From M3007 sp964484205 (GTDB lineage Bacteria > Bacteroidota > Bacteroidia > Chitinophagales > Saprospiraceae), in contig CAZAEZ010000027.1 in NCBI GenBank assembly GCA_964484205.1, forward strand, positions 11,666 to 75,665: 64,000 bases of DNA, in the 5' to 3' direction. The position numbers and the translations under genes are program-made. Below, in pieces: positions 48,422-57,598 of the stretch (positions are counted from its first letter, which is position 1; every line of letters begins with the position of its first letter). The notes under the pieces were generated by a model. That model was not told the origin of the DNA. It made no database searches and saw nothing but the letters and a program-made list of their open reading frames with translations.

Positions 48422-51400
48422 TCATAGTTTCAAAAACGGCTTGCCGACACGCACCGCCCCGCTTTCCCAAACCAAAACATACCGGCCGGCAGCCAACGCA
48501 CTAACGTCTAAAACCTGGTGCGAATCAAGTCCGGCCGTTTCCATTTTCAACCGGCCTTGCAGATCAAAAATCCGGATGACGGCGGTCGCCGACGCAAGGG
48601 TGTTTTTGGAAACAGCTACCGTCAGTCGAGTACTCGCCGGATTCGGGAAAATACGCAGTTCGGGCCCAAAAGCATTCGGGCGGACCGGCAGTCCGGACGT
48701 GCCGGTATTCGGTTCAAATGCCACGTCGATCACCTGAAACTGGCCCTGCCCAATAGTAAAAACCGCCGTTTGCCCCTTTGCATTCATGCCGTGACCCGGA
48801 ATCAGAGGGAGCGGGGCAAACTGGTGCATAAATACCAAAAAGTAGGCGCCGGGCGTCAACAAGGAAAACCCGTAACCGCCCGATTCATTGGTCATTCCGG
48901 CAGCCACCAGGGTGGAATCGGCGCGGTACACCAGAACAGTGATATCTTCCAAAAACGGCTCAAATGAATCCATTTTGGCATCCCGGTTCTCGTCCAGCCA
49001 CACGGTACCGGCAAGCGCGACCGCCGGCACTGCCCAGGCGACATCGAAAATTTCATAAGCGCCCTCCGTCAACGAAACCGGGGAAGACATACCGGAAGCG
49101 TCTACATTTTGTACCGGCAACAATACGTCGCCCGTGGCCGGCAGGTTTATCCGGAGGTAAAAAGTGCCCGCCGGCAAATCCGGAAACGTATAGCGGCCGT
49201 TGGCAAGCGTCTGCGTTTCAGCAAGCAGGCTGTCGGTCACGGCATCGAACAAGCGCACCGTAGCCTTCGAAAATGCCGGTTCGCCGGGTGTCCACACACC
49301 GTCGTTATTTATATCCAACCCAACCGTACCGCTCAACGTGGCCGGCAAGGTAAATGCCGGTGGATACAGTTGCCGACGGGGAACGATTTCCCGGAGCTGA
49401 CTTTGGCTTTGCCAAAACATCGTAACGTTGGCGCCGCCACCGATTTCCAGGTACTCCAGCCGGATGCGGAATTTTTTGCCGCCCTGGAGCTGGATATTTC
49501 CGCTATGCTCGGTAGTCGCTTGCGGCACCCACTGATCGATGATCAGCTGGTCATTCACCCAAAGCCGGCAGCCATCGTCGCTCCGCACCGAAAAGGTGTA
49601 GTTTTCCGAATACAACGGCTGCACAAACCCCATCCAGCGCACGGTGAAATAATCTGCGGGCAGCGAAGGGTCGGGTGCGGCGTCATTCCACAAAAAATTA
49701 ACGGTGGAATCAATCCGGGCAAGCACCGGTGTTTCATCGAAATCGCCTTCCGGATCAAAAAAATAGTGCCCCAGCAAACCCGTACCGGAGCCCAACACCA
49801 AGTAATCGTAATTCAGTGCAAGCGAAAGCGCCGAATCCGGCATTACAAATGACCGCAGTGGGTTGGCTGCTCCGTCGCCCCAGGCACGAAAGGAATAAAT
49901 CGTATCGCCCAGCCGCTGATTCAACGGCGCCTCAATAATCCGGTTCAGCCCGATCACACTTTCCACGGTTGCCGGCACGGTGCGCAGTTGCCCGTCCACA
50001 TTTACCTGAATACCCGCAGGGCCTGTAATGGTAATTGACCGCTTTTCCGGCATCACATCGCGAAATACAGTTTGGGCAAATCCGGCCTCGTCGTGCGCCG
50101 TCAAGTATATCCGGTAAAATACATCCGCCGCAGTTTCACCAACCGTGGGTGTTGCGTACGCGCCTTCGTTTGTGCCGGTTGTCGTTGGCATGGCCGGGTG
50201 GCTGTGGTCGGCATGGTGAAAGTCGATGCGCCAGCTGAGCCGGTTTGCATCCAACAGCCCGTCTTCCGGGTCAATGGCCTGCCCTGAAAACCGGAGCGTA
50301 TCGCCGCCCCGGTAAAACGAGCCGGCAGTGGGCAACAAAATTTCCGGCACGGGACGCCGGTTTGCCGAAACGCCCATCAGCGCCACAGCGCTGGTATCGG
50401 CGCCCCAGGCATTCGAAACGATGCAGTAGACCAGTGCGCCGCTATCGGCCAGGGTTAAATTTTCTAAAACCAATTGGCTCGAATCCGCACCCGAAACAGT
50501 ATTCCCATCGCGAAACCACTGGTAGCCGAGTGGCTGATCGCCGTACGCTTCCACCCGGAACCATGCCGATTCCCCTTCGGCCACCAAAACCGGTTGCGGT
50601 TGCCCGGTGATCAGCGGGGCGCCCTCGCCTACCCAAAACACCCGCCACAACACGCCTTCGGTACTTGCTGTGTTGTCGAGCGGGGAACCGCCGCCCAGCC
50701 CCGCCCGGGCCAGGTAGTACAAATCGCCGTCCGGGCCACTCAACAGGCTAACCGGGCGATCAATTCCGGTGGCAAAAACATCCCCTGCAACCCCGGTAAG
50801 CGGGTCGAGCATTTTTATCCAGCCGGCGCAGTAGTCGGCAAAGAAAAATTTGCCCGCATAAGTGTCCGGGACCAACGAATTTTCCTGAAACGGAAACGCC
50901 GCACCGACAATGGCACAGCCTGCGGCATGCGTATAGGCAAAATCCGGGTCGGTAAACCCCGGCGCGCCGGAAGGACCCTGAACTATTTTCCAACCGTAAT
51001 TCGCGCCGGCTTTGAGGGCATTCACCTCCTCCCAGGCTTCGGCGCCTACATCGCAAAAGAATATTTTTTCGGTTTCGGGGTCCATGCTCATGGAAAACGG
51101 ATTCCGCACGCCATAGGCAAAAATCGCCCGGTTGTTACCCATAACCTGCGTGTAAAACGGATTGTCCACCGGAATGGAGCCGTCTGCATTCAGGCGCAGG
51201 ATTTTTCCCAAAACCGTATTCAAATCCTGGGCATTATCCGCCCGGGCGCCGTCGCCGACGCCGAGGTACAATTTATCGTCCGGACCAAAAACCATCCCGC
51301 CGCCGTTGTGAATATTGCCGGTCATCGGATCGAGTTCGAGCAAGATTTCTTCGCTGCCCGGCACGGCGAAATCACCATTTGCCCGGATGCGGCTCAGCCG

Positions 51401-51934
51401 GTTATATTGCCCGGCAGGCGCCGTGTAGTACAGGTACACCCAGGGTTGGTGTTCAAAATCAGGATGTACCGCGATGCCGTTCAATCCCCGTTCGTTGAAC
51501 GCATCGGTTTGCAGGGTAACAAACGGCGCGTCGTGCAAGGCGCCGTCTTCAGTGTGGTAAATAAGCACGCGCCCGTCTTTTTGCGCCAGGAAAATACGCC
51601 CGTCGGGGGCCAGGGCCATGCCGGTGGGATTGAGCCCTTCCGCTACCGCTGCCCCGGCAAATCCGGGTGGCAAACCTGGCGATTGGGCGTTTGTAAGTGT
51701 GGCGAGCACCGATATGAGCAGTAATGCGTTGCCAAGGCGTTTTAACGGGCCGAACGCTACGCGTAACGTAGCATTTTTTTTACCGCGAAGACGCAAAGGC
51801 GCGAAGGTCAAAACTTTGCGTCTTTGCGTCTTCGCGGTAAAAAAAGAAAACTTCACTCCATACCCCAAGACGCTACCCGACCATAGAACCGGGCATAAAC
51901 CGACCTTGAACTTTCTCGAAAAATCAACAAGCAT
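48422..51934 (-). CDS. Large T9SS-exported glucose/sorbosone-dehydrogenase-like protein with Ig, PA14 and SdrD-like domains
   Basis: The frame runs 1170 codons, but the first 65 or so lie across an inverted repeat and look artificial. No ATG precedes the signal-like RLGNALLLISVLATLTNAQ (about 65-83), so the true start may be an in-frame TTG inside the repeat. Then come: a sugar-dehydrogenase beta-propeller (about 85-440; GLNGIAVHPDF, GGGMVFGPDDKLYLGVGDGA, YGVRNPFSMSMDP), an Ig-like domain (YQWFRDG, SGALVYCIVSN), a PA14 domain (about 730-870; VRSDDGCRLWVNDQLIIDQW) and two SdrD-type repeats (LSGTVGLDINNDGVWTPGE, LAGTVWLDENRDAKMDSFE). A T9SS domain (RIFPNPASTRLTVAV) closes the chain. The substrate is unknown; a carbohydrate is likely. 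Confidence 0.85.
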   Translation of the reverse strand: MLVDFSRKFKVGLCPVLWSGSVLGYGVKFSFFTAKTQRRKVLTFAPLRLRGKKNATLRVAFGPLKRLGNALLLISVLATLTNAQSPGLPPGFAGAAVAEGLNPTGMALAPDGRIFLAQKDGRVLIYHTEDGALHDAPFVTLQTDAFNERGLNGIAVHPDFEHQPWVYLYYTAPAGQYNRLSRIRANGDFAVPGSEEILLELDPMTGNIHNGGGMVFGPDDKLYLGVGDGARADNAQDLNTVLGKILRLNADGSIPVDNPFYTQVMGNNRAIFAYGVRNPFSMSMDPETEKIFFCDVGAEAWEEVNALKAGANYGWKIVQGPSGAPGFTDPDFAYTHAAGCAIVGAAFPFQENSLVPDTYAGKFFFADYCAGWIKMLDPLTGVAGDVFATGIDRPVSLLSGPDGDLYYLARAGLGGGSPLDNTASTEGVLWRVFWVGEGAPLITGQPQPVLVAEGESAWFRVEAYGDQPLGYQWFRDGNTVSGADSSQLVLENLTLADSGALVYCIVSNAWGADTSAVALMGVSANRRPVPEILLPTAGSFYRGGDTLRFSGQAIDPEDGLLDANRLSWRIDFHHADHSHPAMPTTTGTNEGAYATPTVGETAADVFYRIYLTAHDEAGFAQTVFRDVMPEKRSITITGPAGIQVNVDGQLRTVPATVESVIGLNRIIEAPLNQRLGDTIYSFRAWGDGAANPLRSFVMPDSALSLALNYDYLVLGSGTGLLGHYFFDPEGDFDETPVLARIDSTVNFLWNDAAPDPSLPADYFTVRWMGFVQPLYSENYTFSVRSDDGCRLWVNDQLIIDQWVPQATTEHSGNIQLQGGKKFRIRLEYLEIGGGANVTMFWQSQSQLREIVPRRQLYPPAFTLPATLSGTVGLDINNDGVWTPGEPAFSKATVRLFDAVTDSLLAETQTLANGRYTFPDLPAGTFYLRINLPATGDVLLPVQNVDASGMSSPVSLTEGAYEIFDVAWAVPAVALAGTVWLDENRDAKMDSFEPFLEDITVLVYRADSTLVAAGMTNESGGYGFSLLTPGAYFLVFMHQFAPLPLIPGHGMNAKGQTAVFTIGQGQFQVIDVAFEPNTGTSGLPVRPNAFGPELRIFPNPASTRLTVAVSKNTLASATAVIRIFDLQGRLKMETAGLDSHQVLDVSALAAGRYVLVWESGAVRVGKPFLKL
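51774..51845. repeat. Long imperfect inverted repeat (GCGAAGACGCAAAG type)
   Basis: Two arms of about 32 bases (51774-51806 and 51814-51845) pair with two mismatches and a seven-base loop. The A/T runs are at the outer ends in the wrong order for a terminator. It lies within the open frame at the 5' end of the sugar-dehydrogenase-like gene. A smaller hairpin (51756-51761 with 51767-51772) abuts it. Confidence 0.85.
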
Positions 51935-51948
51935 AAATGCACCAAAAA

Positions 51949-53820
51949 TTAAAAGTGAAATCCATATCCAAAAAATACGGCTTTCATACCGAAAACACTA
52001 AAACTGGAAAGCAAAACGCCCAGCATGATCAGCACAAACGGTACAAATACCACCGCCCGTACAAACCGGCTTTCCCATTTCATGTGATGCAGCAGCGGCA
52101 AGAGTAAAAAAGCCAGGCACAAGCCCATGAATGAAATCTGGAACAACACCAGGGAAGCAATGCCGAACAACAAACCGGTGGCAATTTCAAAACCCTGAAC
52201 CAACCGGGTATCGGGATGGCTTTTTGTCAGAAAATGCTGCCAGTTGGCGCGCATGTTTTGCAGCAGTCTGCCATCTTTTTGAAGCGGTTCGTTCGCAGCA
52301 TTCGCCTGGTCGCCGGTAACCAAAAAAATTGCCTTGCCGGATATCATGTAGGCCAGCACGCCAATACTCGACAAGGGTGTGAGCGCTGCGTAAAGGGCCG
52401 TACTATGCCCCAAAAACCGGAGCAATTTCAACGGTTGACCCGCCAGGGCAACAATAAACGACAACACCGGCGCAAAAAAAGTAAGCAGGGTGATCAGGAA
52501 AAAATCCCAGCCGTAGATCACCTGGAACCGGGTATCGAGCGCAATCATCGGCAGCCGGAATTCCGCACCGCCCAGCACGAATGTGACGTCCTGGGCAAAG
52601 CCAAAAAAGTAGGGCAAGGCCAGGTTGGCATTGAGCATAAACAGGAAGTACACCAGGGTCAGCGGCAGATTAAATGTGGGAAAAAAGATGTCGAGCTTTT
52701 CCGTCCAGCTGATGTTTTTTGCCCGCAAGAGCCAGCCGGCTTTTTTAGACAAAAATTCCGAAGTACCGCGCGTCCATTTCATATGCCGGATCCGGAACGT
52801 GCGCACCGAATCGGGGAAATCCTCATAACAAATCACATCTTCCAGAAAACGGCCCCGGTAGCCCAACTCGCGGGCGTGAATGGCAAAACCCAGGTCTTCA
52901 CTGACGATATCCGGGAAGCCGCCGATTTTCTCCCAAACATCGCGACGCAGCAGCGCCCCGTGCCCCAGAAACATCACAAAACCGTAGTCGTTGCGCAGCG
53001 GCTGATACCATTTCCAGTGAATATCTATACCGACTCCGACAGACTGGGCCAGGGAAGAACCGGCATTGGGATTGGCCCGGTGGTTGGCCTGCACAAAGCC
53101 GCAAGTCGGGTCGGATTCGAGCACGGCCACTGTTTTTGTTAAAAAATCCGAAGGCAGGATTTCATCGGCATCTGCAATGGCGAAGTAGGGTTCGGTGGCA
53201 ACATTGGCGAGGCCGTGGTTGAGGTTGCCGGCCTTGAACGCTTTGCGGTCAGGGCGGCGCACCACCTGCACCAAAGCCGGATAACGGGCGGCAAAAGCAT
53301 CCACTTTCGCTTTAAATTCCGGCAGGGATGAATCGTCGAGCAGGTAAACCTTGTAGTTCGGGTAATCCTGTTGAACGCAGGACAGGACACTTTCCTCCAC
53401 AAAATCATTGCAGGTGGTATACAAAATCGAAACTTCCGGTTGCGCAGTTGCCGTGGCAACTATCGATGTTGAAGTGCTTTTTTTTGCAAAAAATCTGTAA
53501 AACAGGGCGAAGGTGATCACCCCAAGGTTATACATCCCGTACAGCCAGGCAAAGTCGATAAACAGGATAAAGGTCCACAGCGCAATACTGCTCGGAATGT
53601 TATACGCCATATCCAGCAACATCAGCAGCCGCGGCTGAAACCAGAGAATGGCCGAAAACCAGGCCGTGAAAATCGTCAGGTACATGATGGCGCTGGGCGC
53701 CGCAGCCATCGTGCGTTCAGCTTTGGCCGTCGTTTTAGCCGCCGCAATATTCAGGGTTGAATTCGAGACAAGTGTTGCCGCAGCAGGCGCATTATAAGAA
53801 GTAACTTTTGTAGAAGACAT
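51949..53820 (-). CDS. Membrane glycosyltransferase family 2 (processive polysaccharide-synthase-like)
   Basis: The start at 53820 (MSSTKVTSY) is selected over an extension of 16 codons. The 623-residue protein has two N-terminal membrane segments (about 45-65 and 78-115). The GT2 domain follows with VSILYTTCNDFVEES, VYLLDDSSL, FAIADADEILPSDF (DxD) and the acceptor-side SEDLGFAIHARELG. The KWTRGTSEF block stands where processive synthases have QxxRW. Five or more C-terminal helices complete it. The architecture suits synthesis and passage of a polysaccharide across the inner membrane. Substrate is unknown. Confidence 0.88.
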   Translation of the reverse strand: MSSTKVTSYNAPAAATLVSNSTLNIAAAKTTAKAERTMAAAPSAIMYLTIFTAWFSAILWFQPRLLMLLDMAYNIPSSIALWTFILFIDFAWLYGMYNLGVITFALFYRFFAKKSTSTSIVATATAQPEVSILYTTCNDFVEESVLSCVQQDYPNYKVYLLDDSSLPEFKAKVDAFAARYPALVQVVRRPDRKAFKAGNLNHGLANVATEPYFAIADADEILPSDFLTKTVAVLESDPTCGFVQANHRANPNAGSSLAQSVGVGIDIHWKWYQPLRNDYGFVMFLGHGALLRRDVWEKIGGFPDIVSEDLGFAIHARELGYRGRFLEDVICYEDFPDSVRTFRIRHMKWTRGTSEFLSKKAGWLLRAKNISWTEKLDIFFPTFNLPLTLVYFLFMLNANLALPYFFGFAQDVTFVLGGAEFRLPMIALDTRFQVIYGWDFFLITLLTFFAPVLSFIVALAGQPLKLLRFLGHSTALYAALTPLSSIGVLAYMISGKAIFLVTGDQANAANEPLQKDGRLLQNMRANWQHFLTKSHPDTRLVQGFEIATGLLFGIASLVLFQISFMGLCLAFLLLPLLHHMKWESRFVRAVVFVPFVLIMLGVLLSSFSVFGMKAVFFGYGFHF

Positions 53821-53934
53821 AGTTGATTCGTTTACAGCCCGGGGAATGCACCACTTTGTGGCGCACACACCCGCACGGGCGCATTTTTAGTATACCAGAT
53901 CAAAGTTGGACAGGAACAGAATCGGGTGCCGTGC

Positions 53935-55254
53935 TTATTTCTCCAGCCGGATTTTCACCCCAAAGGCCAGGGCAACCAGCTCATCAAACGGCGCTTTTTC
54001 CCAGCGGGCCGACAACTGCCCCCACAGGAGCTGGCTGAACGGAAGGATGGCCGTTGCATAGCCGCCATAAATGGTTTTGTCCTCCACATCCGGGCCAAGG
54101 CCGGCCTGACCTAACAAAACCCCAACATTCAGTTCATAGCCGGTGGCGGTGCGCAGCTGGTTGTTGAGCATGACACGGCTTTCGGGGCCCGGGGCATTTT
54201 CCACCTTAGAATAAAAGTAGTAGGGCTCTATGGCATAAAACCTGGACAGCGGTACCCGCACGCTTCCGTAAGCCAGCCATTCCGTTTCCATTTTATTGCT
54301 TGGCGCTGCAAAACCCCCGGCTTTCAGGCTCCAGTTTTCGGCTAAAAACCAGACCTGCTCGGTGCTGAACAATTGCTGGGTCACATTGTCGGGCAACAGG
54401 CGCGTACCGTATTCGAACCGGCTGGTGAGGTGCTTGTGCCAGGGAACCACAGCCCCAATGCTGAATGCCTGGGCATTCTGATTGGTGCGTACCAGGGAAG
54501 GCAGATCCAGCGTCAGGGAGTTGTCAAATTTCAAAAACATGCGTAGTTTGGACGTCACCTGTCCGGTCAGTTGCACCGTCCGGATGTTGAATTTTCCGGC
54601 ATCGGCCGTGCTGGAATAGCCGCCCCAGATATCCAGTTCAAGCGGCGCCGCCACCCCGTAGGTGTTTTTTAGCAGATCGTTGGCGATGCGGTTTGCCGAA
54701 TCGAGCTTCAGGCCGGAACGCAAGGCAAGGCGCGCTTTTTTCAATTCATGTTCTTCCAGGTAGGACTGTGCCAGGGCGATGTAGTATTCGAGCTCATCCG
54801 GGTATTGCTGCACCAGTTTTTCAAAATAATCGATCGCCACCTTGGCGTTGCATTGCCAAAGATTGACGTAGCCGAGCCCCTTTCGCGCTTCCACATTGCC
54901 GGGTTGTTGCTGCTCCAGGGTCAGAAAAGCATTTTTCGCTGCGGAATAACTTCCACTCCAGGCAAGGGTGTATCCTTTGCCGATCAGCGCCGCCGAATTT
55001 TTGGGATCAATGGCCAGCGCCGCTTCAAATTTCGGCTGCGCCAGTTTGTACTGCTTGTTCCAGGAGTACACATACCCCAGACCGATCAGCGCATCCACAT
55101 GGTCCGGGTTGTTGGCGAGAGCCGCCTGGTAAATTTTTTCTGCCGCGGAATATTGTCCCGACTCGGCGAGCCGCCGGGCTTCATCCAGGTTCTGCGCGCC
55201 GAGCGGCAGGGCCAGCCAAATTAAAAGTAGCGAGAGTACATTGGTCCGTTTCAT
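53935..55254 (-). CDS. TPR plus outer-membrane beta-barrel protein (BcsC/PgaA/YaiO-like)
   Basis: The start at 55254 gives the signal MKRTNVLSLLLIWLALPLGAQ. The 439-residue product has about five TPR repeats (YSAAEKIYQAALANNPDHVDALIGLGYVYSW and similar) over its first 180 residues, then a beta-rich half with repeating strands (ELDIWGGYSST, TVQLTGQVTSKLRMFLKFD, TSRFEYGTRLL, ENWSLKAGGFAAP) ending in a charged strand VALAFGVKIRLEK. This two-part design is that of outer-membrane polysaccharide exporters. The GT2 gene lies 114 bases downstream on the same strand, so the two may form a minimal synthase/exporter pair (inference). Confidence 0.82.
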   Translation of the reverse strand: MKRTNVLSLLLIWLALPLGAQNLDEARRLAESGQYSAAEKIYQAALANNPDHVDALIGLGYVYSWNKQYKLAQPKFEAALAIDPKNSAALIGKGYTLAWSGSYSAAKNAFLTLEQQQPGNVEARKGLGYVNLWQCNAKVAIDYFEKLVQQYPDELEYYIALAQSYLEEHELKKARLALRSGLKLDSANRIANDLLKNTYGVAAPLELDIWGGYSSTADAGKFNIRTVQLTGQVTSKLRMFLKFDNSLTLDLPSLVRTNQNAQAFSIGAVVPWHKHLTSRFEYGTRLLPDNVTQQLFSTEQVWFLAENWSLKAGGFAAPSNKMETEWLAYGSVRVPLSRFYAIEPYYFYSKVENAPGPESRVMLNNQLRTATGYELNVGVLLGQAGLGPDVEDKTIYGGYATAILPFSQLLWGQLSARWEKAPFDELVALAFGVKIRLEK

Positions 55255-55411
55255 GCTGTGCATGTTTAGTATTAAAAATTGTGTGCACCGGGAAAAAACA
55301 ATTCCACAAGCGCCAACCACAGCACAAACATGCAGGATAAAACTACCGCCAGTAAAACGAAACCGGCCGAACCGGAATATTCAGCCTCCGAGCGGGGGGT
55401 AAAATACGGCT

Positions 55412-56623
55412 CTACCCCAAACGCACCCGAACCACATCCACCACCCTGCTCAAGGCCTGGCGGACCACTTCAGTTTCCGGGTGCCGTAAAATGATGAAAC
55501 CCTCCCCCTCATAATTGCCGGCTGCCTCCTGGCCGATTGCAGGAATTTTAAAATCGGTGATCAGGTGGCCGACTTCCCGTTGTACGGTTTCCAAACCATG
55601 CACCGCCTGCACCCGGCCTTTCCCCTGCCCACGCAGGTAGGCGGCGCCCACCGCGTATTTTTGTTGTTGCGGCTCGAATGCATCAAAAATCATGAGCCGG
55701 GCCCAGGCGCCGATGGCATCAAAATCAAAAGCACGGCTCAGCAAAGTCGTGAATTGTGCCCCGGGCGGGCGGGCGGCCACCTCGGAGATGGCAAGGCTGC
55801 CGTCGGGCCGTCGAAACCACTCCATGTGGCTAATCCCGGTGCGCATACCCAGGCAATCCAGCGCTTTGAAAGCAGCTGCCCGGATATCGTCGTACGCCGG
55901 CGCCAGCACCTCACGCGGCAAGAGCACCTGCCATTGAATCCACGACTCCCGCATCGCTTCGAGGGGGTTGGGATAATAATGCGAAAGCGAATGGAATACC
56001 GGTTTGCCGTTCAGGGAATACGTATCGAACGAGTGTTCGGCGCCCATGACAAACTCTTCCAGCAACGCCGTGGACTCCGGAATTTGCGCCAATGCTGCGG
56101 CCAATTCATCCGGATTGCCGACCTGAAAGGTGGAAAGTGAACCCGCACCGGCCGGCGGCTTAACAACCAACGGGAAACCAACCGCTTCGGCAAACCGGGT
56201 CGCATCCTTCAGGTTTTGCACTTCCTGCGACCGGGCACAGGGCAAACCGGCTTTCCGGAACAGGTCTTTCATGCGTTGTTTGTCGCGGAAATTTTGTGCT
56301 GTTTCCGAATCCATGCCCGGTACACCCAAACGCGCGCGCGTTTGCGCCAACGGTACCTGGAGGCCTTCAACAGCTGCCAAAAGCCGGTGTATCGGGCCGT
56401 TTTCGCGCTGAAGCGCCTCGGCTGCTACGGTCAAAACATCGGCGTCAAAAACATCGGTGACCTGCCGGAATGCTGCCAGACGCATTTGGATCTCAGGCGG
56501 CAGCAACACAACGGACTCCTGCGCAACCAACCCAAGCCGGACATCCGGCAGGCTGCTCAGGGTATCGATAAAACGCACGGCATTGGACGTGAAATTCGGG
56601 CAAACGTACAGGGCAAAGGGCAT
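55412..56623 (-). CDS. ATP-grasp superfamily ligase of unknown substrate
   Basis: The start at 56623 (MPFALYVCPNFTSN) is preferred; the frame opens slightly earlier. The 403-residue enzyme has an N-terminal Rossmann-like half, then the ATP-grasp core: FRDKQRMKDLFRKAGLP, FPLVVKPPAGAGSLSTFQV (ATP lysine), LLEEFVMGAEHSFDT and the Mg-binding LAISEVAARPPGAQF. It looks like the carbamoyl-phosphate-synthase-L / amino-acid-ligase group, which joins a carboxylate to an amine or thiol. No partner enzyme for a known pathway is adjacent. Confidence 0.85.
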   Translation of the reverse strand: MPFALYVCPNFTSNAVRFIDTLSSLPDVRLGLVAQESVVLLPPEIQMRLAAFRQVTDVFDADVLTVAAEALQRENGPIHRLLAAVEGLQVPLAQTRARLGVPGMDSETAQNFRDKQRMKDLFRKAGLPCARSQEVQNLKDATRFAEAVGFPLVVKPPAGAGSLSTFQVGNPDELAAALAQIPESTALLEEFVMGAEHSFDTYSLNGKPVFHSLSHYYPNPLEAMRESWIQWQVLLPREVLAPAYDDIRAAAFKALDCLGMRTGISHMEWFRRPDGSLAISEVAARPPGAQFTTLLSRAFDFDAIGAWARLMIFDAFEPQQQKYAVGAAYLRGQGKGRVQAVHGLETVQREVGHLITDFKIPAIGQEAAGNYEGEGFIILRHPETEVVRQALSRVVDVVRVRLG

Positions 56624-56683
56624 CGGTATAGTCGGATAGAAACGATTGAACGCCAAAAATGGCCGGCCCAAAATACGGCAATG

Positions 56684-57502
56684 CTATCGTCTGCCCCCTG
56701 CTTCACTTTTGTCTTTTGCATTTAATTCTGTTCCATCCACCCCAAAACGAATATTTGTAATAAAAACTTCGCCCAACGGGACGCTTCCTTCCAGACTATC
56801 CGTTTGCCAACCGGTAAATACCCAGCGACGGGCAACGGGAATACCCCGGATCAAATTATAATCCAGATACCGGATCATCTGCGGTGTTTTTGCAGCTTCC
56901 GTTTTGGAATCGTGGTTTGACGTAGCAACAAAAAAAGCAGCCTGGATCAATTGTGATTTCCGGTCGGTGAATACGGCAAACCAATCGTCGGGCGTATCCC
57001 CGGTGCCCGGTTCAAAACGGAGTCGCCCTACCGCACAGGGCTGGCCATCGAGCGTCCGGTCGGGCAGCGTTTGCCAGCGGGTACCCGGGTCGCTGAGTTT
57101 GTACGGAAGACAGGACCAGTAATGCCAGGCGCGCAAATCGAAGCGTGCCTGGGTTTCCGAAATGGTATCACCGGGCGCCGGTTCGAGCCTGACACGACGC
57201 CCGTCCCACCATGCCTGCGTACCCGAAGCGTATCGGATATGAATGGCTGAGCCATCCATGCATTGGGTTAGCCGTGCCTGCAAGCCATTGCGATTGCTCC
57301 ACTTCAAGTCGAGTGCCATGGTGTCCTTGCCGGGAAGCCGGGCTTTTTGGTGACCGGTTTCGGCAAGGCGAATGCCTTCGGGGCGTTGATCGGGTGTGGG
57401 CGCTATCTCGGCCGGCAATTTTTCCGGAAAATCCACGGGGGGATCGTCGGCACAGGCTGCCAGAAACAGGACAGAAAAAAACAGCAGTACCAGTTTGTAC
57501 AT
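56684..57502 (-). CDS. Lipoprotein of LolA/DUF6503-like type
   Basis: The 272-residue lipoprotein has the signal YKLVLLFFSVLFLAAC and an acidic start (ADDPPVDFPEK). The mature protein is beta-rich: TMALDLKWSNRNGLQARL, HIRYASGTQAWWDGRRVRL, YWSCLPYKLSDPGTRWQTL, RLRFEPGTGDTPDDWFAVF and MIRYLDYNLIRGIPVARRWVF. The pattern resembles the half-barrel of LolA-like lipid-handling lipoproteins common in Bacteroidota. The assignment is by fold pattern only. It runs downstream of the macroglobulin gene on the same strand, separated by a terminator. Confidence 0.65.
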   Translation of the reverse strand: MYKLVLLFFSVLFLAACADDPPVDFPEKLPAEIAPTPDQRPEGIRLAETGHQKARLPGKDTMALDLKWSNRNGLQARLTQCMDGSAIHIRYASGTQAWWDGRRVRLEPAPGDTISETQARFDLRAWHYWSCLPYKLSDPGTRWQTLPDRTLDGQPCAVGRLRFEPGTGDTPDDWFAVFTDRKSQLIQAAFFVATSNHDSKTEAAKTPQMIRYLDYNLIRGIPVARRWVFTGWQTDSLEGSVPLGEVFITNIRFGVDGTELNAKDKSEAGGRR

Positions 57503-57513
57503 GGCAGTGTAAC

Positions 57514-57532
57514 GCGAACTGGTAGTTCGCGG
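57514..57532. repeat. CGCGAAC-type palindrome upstream of the lipoprotein gene
   Basis: The arms 57514-57521 and 57525-57532 pair perfectly around three bases. The same sequence family occurs 85 bases away inside the end of the macroglobulin gene (57605-57625). Confidence 0.7.
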
Positions 57533-57537
57533 TTTTT

Positions 57538-57581
57538 TTAAAAAAATTGCCCCCGAAAGGCTAAGCCTAACGGGGACAACT
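57538..57581 (-). terminator. Terminator of the macroglobulin gene
   Basis: An imperfect GC-rich hairpin at 57549-57581 precedes, on the minus strand, a U-rich tract (57533-57547). It lies 18 bases beyond the stop codon at 57599. Confidence 0.65.
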
Positions 57582-57598
57582 TTATTAACAGAGATGTT

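Noticed and set aside
51774..51845. Intrinsic terminator for the glycosyltransferase gene
   Set aside because: On the transcribed strand the U-run precedes the stem and an A-run follows it, the reverse of a terminator.
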